Of a stretch of 64,000 bases of DNA, positions 11,430-46,805 are shown piece by piece (the stretch's first letter is position 1; each line of letters begins with the position of its first letter). The stretch spans positions 11,786,154 to 11,850,153 of the forward strand of contig NC_087091.1 of NCBI RefSeq assembly GCF_963855985.1, given 5' to 3'. Both the position numbers and the translations under genes were made by a program. Below the pieces are notes generated by a model, which was not told where the DNA came from, made no database searches, and worked only from the letters and a program-made list of their open reading frames with translations. This DNA is from Ostrinia nubilalis. Taxonomy: Eukaryota; Arthropoda; Insecta; Lepidoptera; Crambidae.

Positions 11430-14400
11430 TTTTTATTTTCAATTTTTTTTTTAATCTTTTTAGTAAAACAACATAAATTTTTGCAAGCAAAGAACCCTTT
11501 ATTTTGCTACCCCACTTTGCGCGCAGTCGGGTAAAAATATTGTAAGGCTTATCTTTTATGATAATATTATTATTTATTATCTTATCTCAAGTAGGTACGT
11601 TTTATTCATTACTGCAACTACAAATGCAATGATAAATGACATGTTAGTCTATAATCGTCACATTCGTGAAAGTTTAATCGACTAAATGTCATGGTCATTA
11701 TCTGTACTGTGTAAAATTAATAATTACAATAATGTTTTGGCTATGGAACTTGCATGTCCTGAACACTAATCACTCAAAATAAATTTGTAACTCCTCACCA
11801 CTATTTCTTTAGCCTTTAACTCTCGATTTATGCATTTTTCTACTAGCCATACTTTAATAAACAAACCTTTTAGTATTGCTTAAAGATATGCTAACCAATT
11901 GCTTAACCTCGCTTACCAAGCCATAATTTTGCTAGAATCTTCTGCTGAAAAAATGTTGAGCCTACTTATAAAAATGTTTATTAAGAATTTATTTTACGTA
12001 GGGCAGATAAATGAACCTAAATTAAAAACTAAAGGAGTCTATGAATCCTTATTCACAATATTAATTACAATTAATACTAATGATAACATTTTCTAGATTA
12101 CTCATAATATACTGAACTGAGTGAAATGCCTGGAGCGCAACACTTCTATTGCCGCACAAAAGACTAGGGCATTGGCCGTGACATTACATCTTAAGGCGAT
12201 TACATGGCCGAACGACCTTGAGCATTAGAGCGAGACAACGCGCCTCTCGCCGCGCGCCCGCGCTTCTGCCCGATATCAAAGAGCGCTCAGAATACAGACG
12301 CGAAGCGCTGCCAATTCTAACATAACTGCCTACGGGCATGTTGACTCGATTTTAATTTACGCAGATCGAAAAACATTGCGATGCTTATTTTGTGTTTCAA
12401 AACAGAATTAAAAAAAAAATCATATTATACAGAATAATAATAATTCTCGTCAGCATAATTTTCAAACTAAAACAAAATTAAATTATTGAAATATAATATT
12501 TCAATTAGTACATCATTATACTTCAATTAGTACCATAATATGAAAAATAAACAGTCATTTAATTTTCCTCCTGAGGCTGAGGTTGACGATATTCGTGTGT
12601 CAAGTGAGTGACCTTCTAAACAATTTTTTATGTGTGTGTACCTACCTAAATGTAAATGTCTGTCTGTGCAAGTATTCAAAATATTGGTGGTAAATATTGA
12701 ATAAAATATTATTGATCATTGAATACAATTTTAGACTTTACTTTCTCTGTTATCTTTATCACTGTACCATATTTCAAGAATTAAATCATTTGAATTTGAA
12801 TGAAAAAACAAATTCAAAATTTGTTAGGTATGCATCGCACAACAACATTTTTGGTTTGGGATTATGCTGGCCTGGCTGGATTATAATAATCCAATTTACT
12901 GTTCTTTTTTTTCTTCTTTAATGTACCTTTTTACACTTGTAATTGCCATTGCTTGTCTCGTGCCAAATAAAGATTTTTAATATTATTACATTTCGAGCCT
13001 CGTTAGATTTGCAGCGTCTCGATGTTGATCTGCCCCCGCCATTGTGTGTTTTGAAAGTAAAACACTAGAATACATGGAACACATATTTGGCTATTATGAG
13101 CCTGACAATGATGAAATATAAGATTTTAAATTTTCGGGTTCCATTTCAAGTAAAATAGATAAACACGGATCTCAACGCGACATTTTTATATTATGAGTTA
13201 CTTGTCAAGTACGAATACGAATACTGGGTTGTGTGTCGAGGTAACGCCACTACAATGTAACATTATGAAAATATAATGGTAGTTTAAAATATTTAAGCCC
13301 ACCCAAACGGACGATTCCGCCAGCCGCCAGTCTGCTTGTGATCATGGCTGCATCATAGGCAGCCGAAACATCAAGCCGCACACAAAAAACTCTTTTTTTT
13401 CTATGCAGTTATTATTTTTGATTTGATTTTGAAATAAATCATATAAAAAAGCTATGAAAAGCAGTAATATCAGAAAAGATGGCGATGTTTGAAGAAACAT
13501 TCTATGGATATAATTTTTGTATTATTTTTCCATTTTCTTCACTAAACTTTGAAGTTTTGGCAAAATCCAATATCTAATTTACTACAAGTGATATAGTTAT
13601 TATCATTGGAAAGAAGAGAAGCTAAAGACGTTTTTAAATGATCTTCAAAACAATCCACTAACACATTTCATTGTTTTAATCAATTTCTGAGTTAAGTTTT
13701 TTATCGTGTTTTGTACTTTTGTTAAGCTTTGGCGGCTCGTAATTAGCTATCCAATCATTATCTGGATATAAAATGTTTTTATTAGACTAAAGACATATTG
13801 GATATTAATACAAAAAAAAAAATCGGTTGAAAACACGCGAGAAAAAAAAAAGAAGCAGTTTTAGGTCAAATTTCGGAAAAAAATAAATCAAAAATATAAA
13901 TAAAAAAAGTAGCTCATTTAGGGTCAAATGGGCGAACTTGTATTCAAAATGACCATTTACGAAGTTTGTTTAACGTTCTTCCAAACACCTGTATATTTTA
14001 TATTATTATCAGGGATCGAAATAGGTGGTATCAATTTACCTAACCTTATTCGCGACGAGACGATTGAGCTGGATGAATCGAAAATTCCCTGGGAATAATT
14101 CAGATTTTTCGTGGGGACCAATGAGATAAAAAAACTCATACCAACCAAAACCAATGGACCAACGGAGTACCTTGTAAATTACCAATAATACCAATCGAAA
14201 CGCAAAATGCACAAAAGTGATGTGATTGTTTCCAAGAAATTAATAAAATGCGTTTCTGCTAATTACAGAATTTAAATAATCCTTTGTAGGTATTTTTTGT
14301 TGCCTTGTGATTTCCTATACCTGAGTGCGTTGTTTTATTATTATTATTATCTACTAATACATTAGAAAAAATATGTCTTGTCTCGAAGTTTATATTAATC

Positions 14401-14526
14401 TAGAACAAATAGATAAATCAGACAAATAAATCTAGAAAAAATAGGTATAATCAGCATCTTGTGTACTATTTAAATTATCTTAAATTTTTTATAATGGCTA
14501 TACTTATTTAAAATGACGTATGTACT
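11430..14526. other. Intron 1 middle section, no gene seen
   Basis: AT-rich sequence with a GC-rich patch at 12120-12320. A tail-like AATAAA segment near 12965 may be LINE-derived. No exon is supported. The patches at 12195 and 14700-15158 may belong to one 3-kb element bounded by TTAA (see findings). Confidence 0.4.
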
Positions 14527-14647
14527 CAGAGGTGGAATTGTGTAAAGCAATCGTAATCATTTGACAGTTCATAACGTACGATAAAGTCAGTTAAACAAAG
14601 CGTTTGACAGAATAATATAACGAATGCTTTACACAATTTCACTTCTG
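14527..14647. mobile_element. 121-bp MITE with ~23-bp inverted ends
   Basis: It begins CAGAGGTGGAATTGTGTAAA and ends with a near-inverse (TTTACACAATTTCACTTCTG). I could not find a clean target duplication, so the superfamily is open. Confidence 0.6.
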
Positions 14648-15169
14648 ATCACTAATTCAGCTGCCGAACTACTATGAGTACCGAGTGTACCGTCTGCGCT
14701 ATAAACTCTTTATAGAAAAACAAAGGAGCGGAGCGGGCCGACATGCGACACAGCCTCCCCGTGCGAACGCTAGTGAAAGACTGAGCTCCCGCTATCGCGC
14801 GGCCCGCTTGTGGAAATTACAGGGTATTTTGATTGTATGACACGTAATAAGCTATTTTTGAAAAAAAAATGAACAACAATTTTTTAGATAATTAAATTTT
14901 CTATCATTTGGTGAAAGAATCATTAAAATCGCTTCAGCCGTTTAGGAGTAGTAGGAAATTTATTTGGTGAAATTAGAAGAAAGTTAAGATTTTTTTCTGT
15001 CAAAACTAATAGTTGTAACAAAAAAAACGAACAACAATTTTTTAGTTTAAGATATCATACATCTCATACATATTTTTTTTTCTTGTTTGGATCATCCATT
15101 TAGGAGGAGTAGGGATTCAAAGAGAGGTCTTTTTTGCAGTTTTGCCTCACCTATCGCCTTAAATTAACC

Positions 15170-18100
15170 AACTTGACAATGAGTAACTCGTAAATAATAA
15201 TGATAACGTAATACACTTGATATCAGCTCGTTAAGCAACATTATTTCTTTACTGAAGGAAGATTTATTTTTAGTTTCAAGTTGAATGTCCGGTTTTGAAT
15301 ACGTCTAGAAGGTTTTTCGATGTTTCTGGTGCCTAGCAATTCGCGATGACCGTGACTACTCCCCGGCACAGCAGCGAATGACCTCTTCCGTAAAAAGTTG
15401 CCTTTTATTTATTACCTTAAGTGTGCCATTTTGCAACTAATTTAGTATGTAACCGCCGACAATATTCCATCAACAAACCCCTACCTGTTTTACAAACCGC
15501 AACTTAATGTCTCAGGGTCTACCCGCAGAGCCTGATCGTCGACTCTTGCGCAAAGTAATTCCCAGCAGAGCTCAAAGTATATTATGCTAAATGGTAGATT
15601 TAATGTACGGCTACCTAGTTCACAATATTGTTAATCAAGCTGAGCACGCGTATTTCCATAAGCCTGACGTAATGTTTGCGAAGGTTGGGATGGGACGAGA
15701 GGAGTGGGGTGGTCTGCATACGCGTCTGTGGCACTGGGTCAGTGGTTCCGCAGGGCGCAAGCGCGGGCGGCGTCGAGTCTCCGACTCTGGCGCAACACCC
15801 TTACGTAAAACCTGCGGACTATGGACCAAGACCCGGTCGCTGCAGTGAAAGTTGTGACTGCTTCACAGAACACTCGAGACGAAAACCCACTACACCAGGC
15901 TCTCCTGTCCATTCGTGCAATCGTCCTTGAAGTTGAGCAAATCCACAGAAGACTAACACTAATTGTACGTATTTATGTAATCGTACGAGCCACGGGTATA
16001 TACCTACCAGACTGCGCAATATTGCAGTCATATACGGAAAATACAGTTTGTTTGGCATTAAAAAAGGTAAAAAACGAGTTATCCATCTATCACAAATTAG
16101 CACAAAAGACTTTGATTGCCTAAAATACTTCTCCTTTAATTAATGTGCATTTGTAATATGTATGTGGAACGGCTTGGTTTTAAGTTATGTAAAAGTATAA
16201 CTTGCCACTATAATGAGTTTCAAGTGTAGGTGTGAGTGTAAGTGAATTTCGCCGTGAAGAGCAGGTCAAGGTCGTTCACAATGAATGGTTGTGCAAGAGG
16301 CGACCGCTGCTCGGATCACGCTCGGTGTAGTATCTTCCCGCTGTTCTCAGACGTCACTGGCTCTAACCGACTCGTCACCAGCAATCATATCATTTTGAAC
16401 CAATCTTCCTAGGTTCTCGTAATTCTATACTGACATACATTTCTTGTCATTTTATGGCATCCTATGAAAACAACACTTTAACCTTGCGCTACATATCTTC
16501 CTTGATAATTAAATCCATTACCCGCTCCGCCTGTTGCTGCCGGTTACAGCTTCGCCTTTATTTACTCTAATAAGCAGTACCTACATACATCAATGTACAA
16601 CCAGAACCCACATCGTCATTTGCTAGAGTTCCTGGGTATATTTTGTATCAACATGATCTAGTAGGTATTTCCTTGCATGGTGTTATGCGATACGGATTCG
16701 AGGAACGTGATAATAGTTCGACTACACGACCACGGTTCGACGTGCTCTTCAGACAAACAAACATAGAGAATATAGAGTTCTCTACGTGATCGACAATATT
16801 CTGTTGCTTACTGAACTAATCTTACAATCATGAGTTATTAAAGTACGCATTAACATACAAAAGCGCTGCTAATTGCGGATTTACCACCGCAGATAAACCA
16901 TTTGATAATCAGTTTTATATCGAAACATTATTTTCTTGGAATTTTGATGATACATTGAGTAATCACTCGGTCCTGTCCTGTGCCAATAAGGCAAACCCAT
17001 AAAATGGTTAGATAATGAGAGCAATGAATTATTTATACGAAGCAATAGGTGGGTGAGTGTGTCAGTCAGCTGGTAGGCGTGGTGCTCGCCTGACAGGTAT
17101 CGCCCCTCTTTTCTCAATGGTTACTCGAGAAGCATACAACTGCAGTTGTCGTCGTAACCGTCGGAAACCTCTTAATCAGTGATTCCGTATGCGAAATCTT
17201 CAAACAGTTAGTTTTTAAGGACAGTGCCGCAATGTGCTGTTAACGTGCTTGTGCTTCCGCCATTGTATCCATCCACTCGCAGGATTGCGTATTTCGTGTG
17301 TGTTTGTGAAATAAATATGTAATATTCACTTGTACCTTGACAACACAGTACCTTGCCAGTTATATTTCCCTATTCCGTGTAAATAAAACGATTTTGGTTC
17401 TAATGTTAAATGAATCAACTATTTGACGAACCGGTGTTATTTTGCTGACCGCTTTTAAGTGTAAATAAGTTTTTAACATCGCCAAAGTCAATGTATTATG
17501 CCGGAACATCTCAAATTTTAGTTGTTGTTGTTTTTGTGGAGGGTTTAACTGGTTATTTATACAGCAATTTAATGGAATTAAGAAGTTAAGTCCACCCATG
17601 GTCTACCATTCATAAATTAAACATTATTTTGTTAATAATATTCTTTACAATTAAAATTGTCGTTTTGTAATAGTTAGAAATATTCTAAGCCAAGTTGGCT
17701 GAAATATGATTAATGTAACATTTAAATAAAATAATATCTTATCATTACAGTTACAAATCATGGACAGTTATTTACATGTAATTACTATTTATAGAGTTCA
17801 AGTTCAAGAGGGTCACTTGGACAATAAGCGCATTTAATTGTGTATTAAAGGTGTACTTCTAACCACTCAAGTTTACCTGCGGTCTTATGATGACTGAGCT
17901 GAATGAATAATTTAAAACATAATGTATTGTGGTTCCTCATAATTTAGTTATAATATTGAAATAGTACCAAATCTAATGTGACAGCTTCTAAAATTCTTTA
18001 AAATTACTATGTTTGATAGAAGATAAGAATCCGTTAATAATGGCATCAAAGATGCGCAGCTATCGTCTACATTATGTAAGCTTTACGACACTTGCGATAT

Positions 18101-18780
18101 CAAGGAAGTTGTCTTTCTATTCGAGATCGCCTACTATCGTCACAAACGTGTAGGGAAACAATCCAATTGGTTTTGCTCTTAAAATAACATTAATCATAGT
18201 ATGAATTTCATTATCTTATCAAATGAAAAACCAAAATTTTTAGGAAATATTTGCCAGTATTGAATAATCCACAAAATCTAACTGAAGACTTCAAAAATAA
18301 ATGCAATACTAATTTTTACTGACAGTTTACAGCACTTATTGAACTTTAAAAATCTTTAAAGCAAATATTTACCCATCTAAAAGTTTGAACAAGTAAACTT
18401 CGTTGAAATCATGGTCTTCAAAGACATTGACCTCCCTGTCTCTTGTTATTGGCTATCATTGATTCATACTAGCGGCACAGAGTACTAATTATGTAGTATA
18501 CCTGAAAATATGGTGGACATGTAGATTAAAAATGATGATAGGGAAACATGCCCTTCCGGCATGCAGTACCAAACTACAGCAGTTAGTTATAATAATTATA
18601 ATAAATTACAATTGCATATGTTTTCCATTTTATTTATGTTTAGACTGAAAACTGAAGTTCAGTTGTTAGGTCAGTCATAAGTGGCCAAGATAGGTATGTT
18701 ATTGTATTGTTTGAGCACGGGCTAGGTAATCCCCAGCGGATATGGATTTCCATGACGCGCCTTGTAATGGAAAATTTCTT
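15170..18780. other. Right part of intron 1, GC-rich patch at 15.66-15.92 kb
   Basis: Mostly AT-rich. Around 15660-15920 and 16230-16390 the base composition rises and short open frames overlap on both strands. None of these resembles a protein I know. They could be an alternative first exon of the elongase or old transposon sequence; I cannot tell which. Confidence 0.35.
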
Positions 18781-18790
18781 TTTTAGTTTT

Positions 18791-19001
18791 TGACAATTTC
18801 ACACAGCGTCATCTAGCCCCAAAGTAAGCAACTAATATGCTTGTATTATGGGTGCTAGCTTAACAAATATACTATTTAAATACACACATTATATATAGAA
18901 ACATCCAGACCCACCACAGAAATTCAACATTTCAATTTCTGCCCGGCTGGGAATCGAACCCGGGAGCTCTCGGCATAGTATTCCGTTTCGAACCACTACA
19001 C
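18791..19001 (-). mobile_element. tRNA-derived SINE
   Basis: On the minus strand the sequence starts with a tRNA-like head holding a perfect RNA polymerase III B box, GGGTTCGATTCCC (complement of 18949-18961). It ends with a body finishing in the TTGCTTACTTTGGGGCTAGA-type tail. The same tail occurs at about 29629-29662 plus 40995-41020, where another element splits it. The tRNA-like part is not a functional tRNA because the acceptor stem and anticodon arm cannot be folded convincingly. Confidence 0.7.
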
Positions 19002-19087
19002 AAATCGCATACTAAAATCAAAACATAACTAATTGCCTGCATTTTATTGTTTCAGATATAATTAGTCGATAGAAAACCAACCCAAAG

Positions 19088-42028
<22,941 letters not shown>

Positions 42029-43290
42029 GCCGCCCGGCGCTGATCTGAGACTGATTCCAGAGGGAACCTCACCGCCGACTTCATCGATCTTTTGTAAATA
42101 AATCTCCAGCCTCAGGCTCAGTGAATCACCTCGGCCGTATGGACTCGATCCCTCGCCTGTCCTTTCAACTCACGAATCCACTCCAGTGGGGTCGGCGAAC
42201 ACCCGAACGCCTACGATTAGCTTTAAGGTCTCAATACCGGACGCGGAGCCGGAGGGATGGGGCCGTATCACAATGTTTACTACGAGTGCTGACGAATATT
42301 CGTCACTCACCTCGGCCCGGTAGCCAGTGAGCCGCGTGGGACCGTGGTGGCGGCCGGGTCGCGTGGATGCTTAGTTACCCTTAGTGAAGTGCATTCCGCT
42401 CTTCCCGTCTCATGTTGCTAATTCGTTCCAAACGCATTGAGGTCTGACTGCGACGAATCTGATGACTGATTTATTTAAAAGTGACCTCTTTTAGGCTATA
42501 TTATTCGTCAATAATTTGCGCAGAAAATGACGTTGCCAGTTGCAAAAATTCGTCAGCAGATATGTCGCGATTGGGCCTCGGTACCCGCGGTCGACGCCGA
42601 TCCTAGGAGCGTGCCTTAATCATTCCGCCGCGTAGGCTGAATCGTTTTGTAATAATGTTCCCACTTCCGACGCACATTACGAATGTTGGGGCACTTTCTA
42701 TTTGATTCTATTAAATATTAGAACAATTTGTTAACTTATGACGACCACATTTTATCGAAACATTTGGAACAAATATTTTTAATGCACAAAGTCATTCCAG
42801 AACTTACGTGGATGATGAGCTGATACTTTGTCATTTTAAGTACAAAGAGTGTAGGGACTGAATGATAGCATTTTATGCATTGTTATATCTTGATTGATTC
42901 GCTATCCAGCTTGTATTTCTGTAACTTTATTTATATTAATGAATTGTTTGTAAACTTATTTGATCAGTCGGTCTTGTTAACCTGTCACAACACAATAAGT
43001 AAGCGTAGGTGAAGTGAGAAGGGCATTTTGTATGTGTATATTTTTATTATAAATGAATTAGCTGTTAAATCATTTAAGGTACTTGGAGGTTAACGGATTT
43101 ATTTGTAAATATAACTTTGTTACAGAGTTTGCTGGTTTTATGTAATTATTAGGTTTAATGGGACTAGTTACCAAACTCTGTCTTGGCTATTGATGAATCA
43201 TTAGCTGCATTTTTATGTTGTTGCACTGTGCTCAAGTTTTATATTTTTATAATCTCGAGTTCTTAAATAAATCATGTATCTTGTTACACA
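42029..43290 (+). other. Elongase 3' UTR with candidate poly(A) signals
   Basis: No open frame continues after the stop. AATAAA occurs at 42097-42102, 43266-43271 and 44339-44344. The second is followed by GT-rich sequence and is my preferred main site, giving a 3' UTR of ~1.26 kb. The third would extend the UTR across the MITE at 43571-44036. Confidence 0.55.
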
Positions 43291-43570
43291 TATAAACTTG
43301 TTAATACCTTTTTTGTAACAAATCGAACAATGAGGACAAATTCTTGGAAATATTGTTGCACTTTTTTAGAAGATTTATAGCTACGTAAGTAATTCTCTAA
43401 GAAAGTGTTTTATTTTTTAACAAATGCTACTTACTACAAAACTGAGGCAAACACCCGAGCAATTGTATTCTTCTCGAATGGTATGTTAGTTATTCTGGGA
43501 GTCGATTTTGAATATTACCAATATTTTTCGAATATTTCGTGAACTTGCTGAACGATTAGTGATTTGCAAA

Positions 43571-44036
43571 CAATGAGGGTTTTCGCGATTGAAAAATCCT
43601 CCAGATGGCAATACGTAGACGCAGTGGCGGCGTAGCATGGGTTGGCACCCGGGGCGATCACCCCCCCCCCCCGTCACAAGTCACCCTCTGGTACCCCCCA
43701 GGATTTTGGGGTTACCTACCGATTCGAAGATTGACAGACAATCCTCCCCCCCCGTATCATGACATAGACCGCAGATGCAGATGTGCCAGTGAGTACTTAT
43801 CTAATAAATCTGCGCGACTTTTGTCACCCCCTGATGCTTGGCACCCGGGGCGGACCGCCCCCACCGCCCCCCCCTTACGCCGCTACTGCGTAGACGCGAG
43901 GTCCAAATGCTGCATGATTGGTGGATTTTGACATATCTGTCAATGTCATGTCAAAAATAACCAATCATGCAGCATTTGGACCTCACGTCTACGTATTGCC
44001 ATCTGGCGGATTTATCAATCGCGAAAACCCTCATTG
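43571..44036. mobile_element. Fold-back MITE carrying a nested hAT MITE
   Basis: Ends CAATGAGGGTTTTCGCGATT and inverse. After removal of the nested element the two arms pair nearly end to end around a centre near 43940. A half copy lies at 32080-32180. I found no clear target duplication. Confidence 0.7.
43622..43888. mobile_element. 267-bp hAT-like MITE
   Basis: Terminal inverted repeat CAGTGGCGGCGTA and its near-inverse (TACGCCGCTACTG), with a perfect eight-base target duplication CGTAGACG at 43614-43621 and 43889-43896. The interior has C-runs and CACCCGGGGCGG motifs. It sits inside the fold-back MITE, so it is the younger of the two. Confidence 0.8.
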
Positions 44037-44828
44037 AACAAAATTAATTGTCAGTTGTAAAAACATTGGTTCAATGAAAGTCATTTACATTAACTATATT
44101 TTTTAATTGTTTAAGTGTTTACGTTGTTTTATTCGCGTGTATGTGATGTGATACAAAATCGACTCCCGGCTCGAATGCACAGTGTGGGCGTCTCATCAAG
44201 ATGTGTAGTATTGTTTGTATCACGTTTGGTGTGTCGATGCTTTGGATGTCGCAAGTGTGGTGAGTGCCGGTAGCTTGGCGCTAGATCTGCTCAAGTATTG
44301 CTGTGTATTCACTCTTTTGCATCTTTATTTATTATTTTAATAAAGGATTTTACAGAAATGATGTGTTTCACTGTAAATGTCTTGCGTGCCAATAAATGAA
44401 TCATCCCCGTCCTTACCTTGTTGTTTCGCCATGAAATACCTGCGGTATTTAAAACCTTGCCGACTTTAATCAGAACGGTCCAAAGGTTAGGACAAACAAA
44501 CCATTGTGGTTAAGAATTGCGTTACATCAACTAATTGATATAGGTAATTAATTAATTACACTTATACATCACCTGTCACAGACGATTAGTGGTTTCAAAT
44601 ACACCTAAATATAAGTCAAAGTTTATATCGTCTTTCGTTAAATTGGAAGTGATGATGATGATAGTTGTGATGACGGTACCTACTTACTAACTAACTACCT
44701 ACGAAGAGTTATCACATCTCACAAGATCCAAAAGGTGGGAAGAATATTAAATGGGAGCAAAGAACTGGTCTAATAATAGATTCGAAATGAGGTTGACTTC
44801 CTGTAGTTTATTTTACAAAAAATAAGTT

Positions 44829-45169
44829 TGTCGGCGCCGGACACAGATGCTGCAAATTGTTATTGATGATTAATAGTACCAATCTTAATATTATGTTATC
44901 TGTATAAATCTGTAGAGCGGAAGGTTTGTGATTCCTAAACGTAACACCCGACTGATGCGCAGAAAAAGATAACTGTCAATCAGTTGTGTCATGTCAAGTG
45001 TGAGCAGGCGGCTGCGAGGTTATCTTTGAAAGCGTGTTGAGTTTGGTGGAACGTTAAATTGTAGGAAAAGTGGTTGTCAGCCATCCAAGATATTATCTCC
45101 TTGCCCGTTAACCCACGCCAATGGAGATTCCACCCCTAGAGTTCCTTCTGATAGAGACCCAGTGCCTTT
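44829..45169 (+). repeat. 5' LTR
   Basis: 341 bases, apparently identical to 45952-46292. It begins TG but ends in TTT and not the usual CA. The end was chosen from the target duplication. Confidence 0.8.
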
Positions 45170-45951
45170 ATCAGAAGTGGGATTCGAAGGGCACTATTCA
45201 AAGGAGATAAATCTTTCAGCATGCACACCTACGCTACGCAACTCATCAAGTTTTACATGGAGCATGCTGGCTCAGACATTGAGAGTTGGTGCAGGTTGAC
45301 GGAAATTATTGTGATTGACGTAAACTGGAAGGGCCTTTGTGAGTGAGTGAGTTAAGGGGGCCGGGCCAAGGGCGCCCGGGCCACCCTGTTGCCGTGGTTG
45401 AAGGGGCTGTTTACGCCCGGGCCACGCTGGTGTAATGTTGGTTTCCTGATCGCACGGCTGCATGCCTGGATCAGCAGTAATAGTGGTAGTTGGGTTTGAG
45501 GTAAATGGTTGAAGGAGCCTTGGCTTAAGCCTTGCGCGTCGGGCCATGTTACCTAAACCCTGGTTTCCTGGTCGCATGGCTGCATGCCTGGATCAGCAGT
45601 AGTAGTGGTGCGGTTTGAGGTAAATGGTTGAAGGAGCCTTGGCTTAAGCCTTGCGCGTCGGGCCATGTTACCTAAACCCCGGTTTCCTGGTCGAGGGGGC
45701 CTCACGCCCGGGCCAGCTGTAATGTTTTGGTTTCCTGGTCGGGCTTCGCGCCCGGGCCAGCTGTAATGGTTTGGTTTCCTGATCGAGGGTCATCACACCC
45801 TGATCAGCTGTATTTATTGTGATTCTACGATCTGATATTCGCACTCTCTGTAGTCAGGAATGGACGAGCTGTGATAATGAGAAATTGAATGTTTACAGAT
45901 GGACAAACCCTGGACTAAGCGCACGAGGACGTGCGATAGTCAGGCTGGCCG

Positions 45952-46292
45952 TGTCGGCGCCGGACACAGATGCTGCAAATTGTTATTGATGATTAATAGT
46001 ACCAATCTTAATATTATGTTATCTGTATAAATCTGTAGAGCGGAAGGTTTGTGATTCCTAAACGTAACACCCGACTGATGCGCAGAAAAAGATAACTGTC
46101 AATCAGTTGTGTCATGTCAAGTGTGAGCAGGCGGCTGCGAGGTTATCTTTGAAAGCGTGTTGAGTTTGGTGGAACGTTAAATTGTAGGAAAAGTGGTTGT
46201 CAGCCATCCAAGATATTATCTCCTTGCCCGTTAACCCACGCCAATGGAGATTCCACCCCTAGAGTTCCTTCTGATAGAGACCCAGTGCCTTT
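45952..46292 (+). repeat. 3' LTR
   Basis: 341 bases, apparently identical to the 5' LTR. No good polypurine tract precedes it. Confidence 0.8.
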
Positions 46293-46401
46293 AAGTTAAT
46301 ATCTCAGAGCTTGATCTCGCTGCTTTTAGAGGTCTTTGAACTTCAAATGAGCACTTAACTAAGTATTAGGCAAGCATGAACTGCAGTCAAACGCCTGCTT
46401 A

Positions 46402-46621
46402 TCTACACTAATATTATAAAGAGGAAAACTTTGTTTGTTTGTTTGGTTGTAATGAATAGGCTTAAAAACTACTGGATTGTTTTTAAAAATTCTTTCACCA
46501 TTCGAAAGCTACATTATCCACGAGTAACATAGGCTAAATTTTATTTTGGAAAAAAATAGGGTTCCGTCAAATATGTAGATAATGTAGTCCACGCGCGCGA
46601 AGCCGCGGGCGGAAAGCTAGT
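46402..46621 (+). mobile_element. Helitron-like non-autonomous element
   Basis: Starts TCTACACTAATATTATAAAG and ends GCCGCGGGCGGAAAGCTAGT, the start/CTAG-end pattern of the abundant non-autonomous Helitron-like family of Lepidoptera. There are no inverted ends and no target duplication, as expected for Helitrons. Confidence 0.6.
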
Positions 46622-46805
46622 CTACTATATAAAAATAAGTCGGGTTTTCCTCCCTGACGCTATAACTCCAGAACGCACGAACCGATTTCCACGGTTTTGC
46701 ATTCGTTGGAAAGGTCTCGGGCTCCGTGAGGTTTATAGCAAAGAAAATTCGGGAAAAGGGGATAAAACGGGATCCGCGCGTACGAAGTCGCGGGCGGCCG
46801 CTAGT
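46621..46805 (+). mobile_element. Second Helitron-like element, directly adjacent
   Basis: Starts TCTACTATATAAAAATAAGT and ends GTCGCGGGCGGCCGCTAGT. Different interior from its left neighbour but the same kind of ends, placed head to tail with it. Confidence 0.5.

Larger units (their letters stand above)
44829..46292 (+). mobile_element. Small LTR retrotransposon (TRIM-like) with LTRs identical by eye
   Basis: Two 341-bp LTRs (44829-45169 and 45952-46292), starting TGTCGGCGCC and ending AGTGCCTTT, flank 782 bases of internal sequence. The five-base target AAGTT is duplicated at 44824-44828 and 46293-46297. After the left LTR, TATCAGAAGTGGGATTCGAA resembles a Copia-type primer-binding site. 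The interior holds no gag or pol. It consists largely of direct repeats of a ~120-bp unit (from ~45440) and a shorter unit around GGTTTCCTGGTCG. I see no difference between the LTRs, so insertion is recent. It must have been moved by another element's enzymes. Confidence 0.85.

Noticed and set aside
15591..16123. Several open frames of 64-100 codons on both strands
   Set aside because: They overlap each other in a GC-rich patch, have no splice context and match no family I know.
18949..18961. tRNA gene
   Set aside because: Only the B box is convincing. The body and tail recur elsewhere, so it is a SINE head.
42121..42330. 69-codon frame after the elongase stop
   Set aside because: Lies in the 3' UTR, with no recognisable domain and no splice context.
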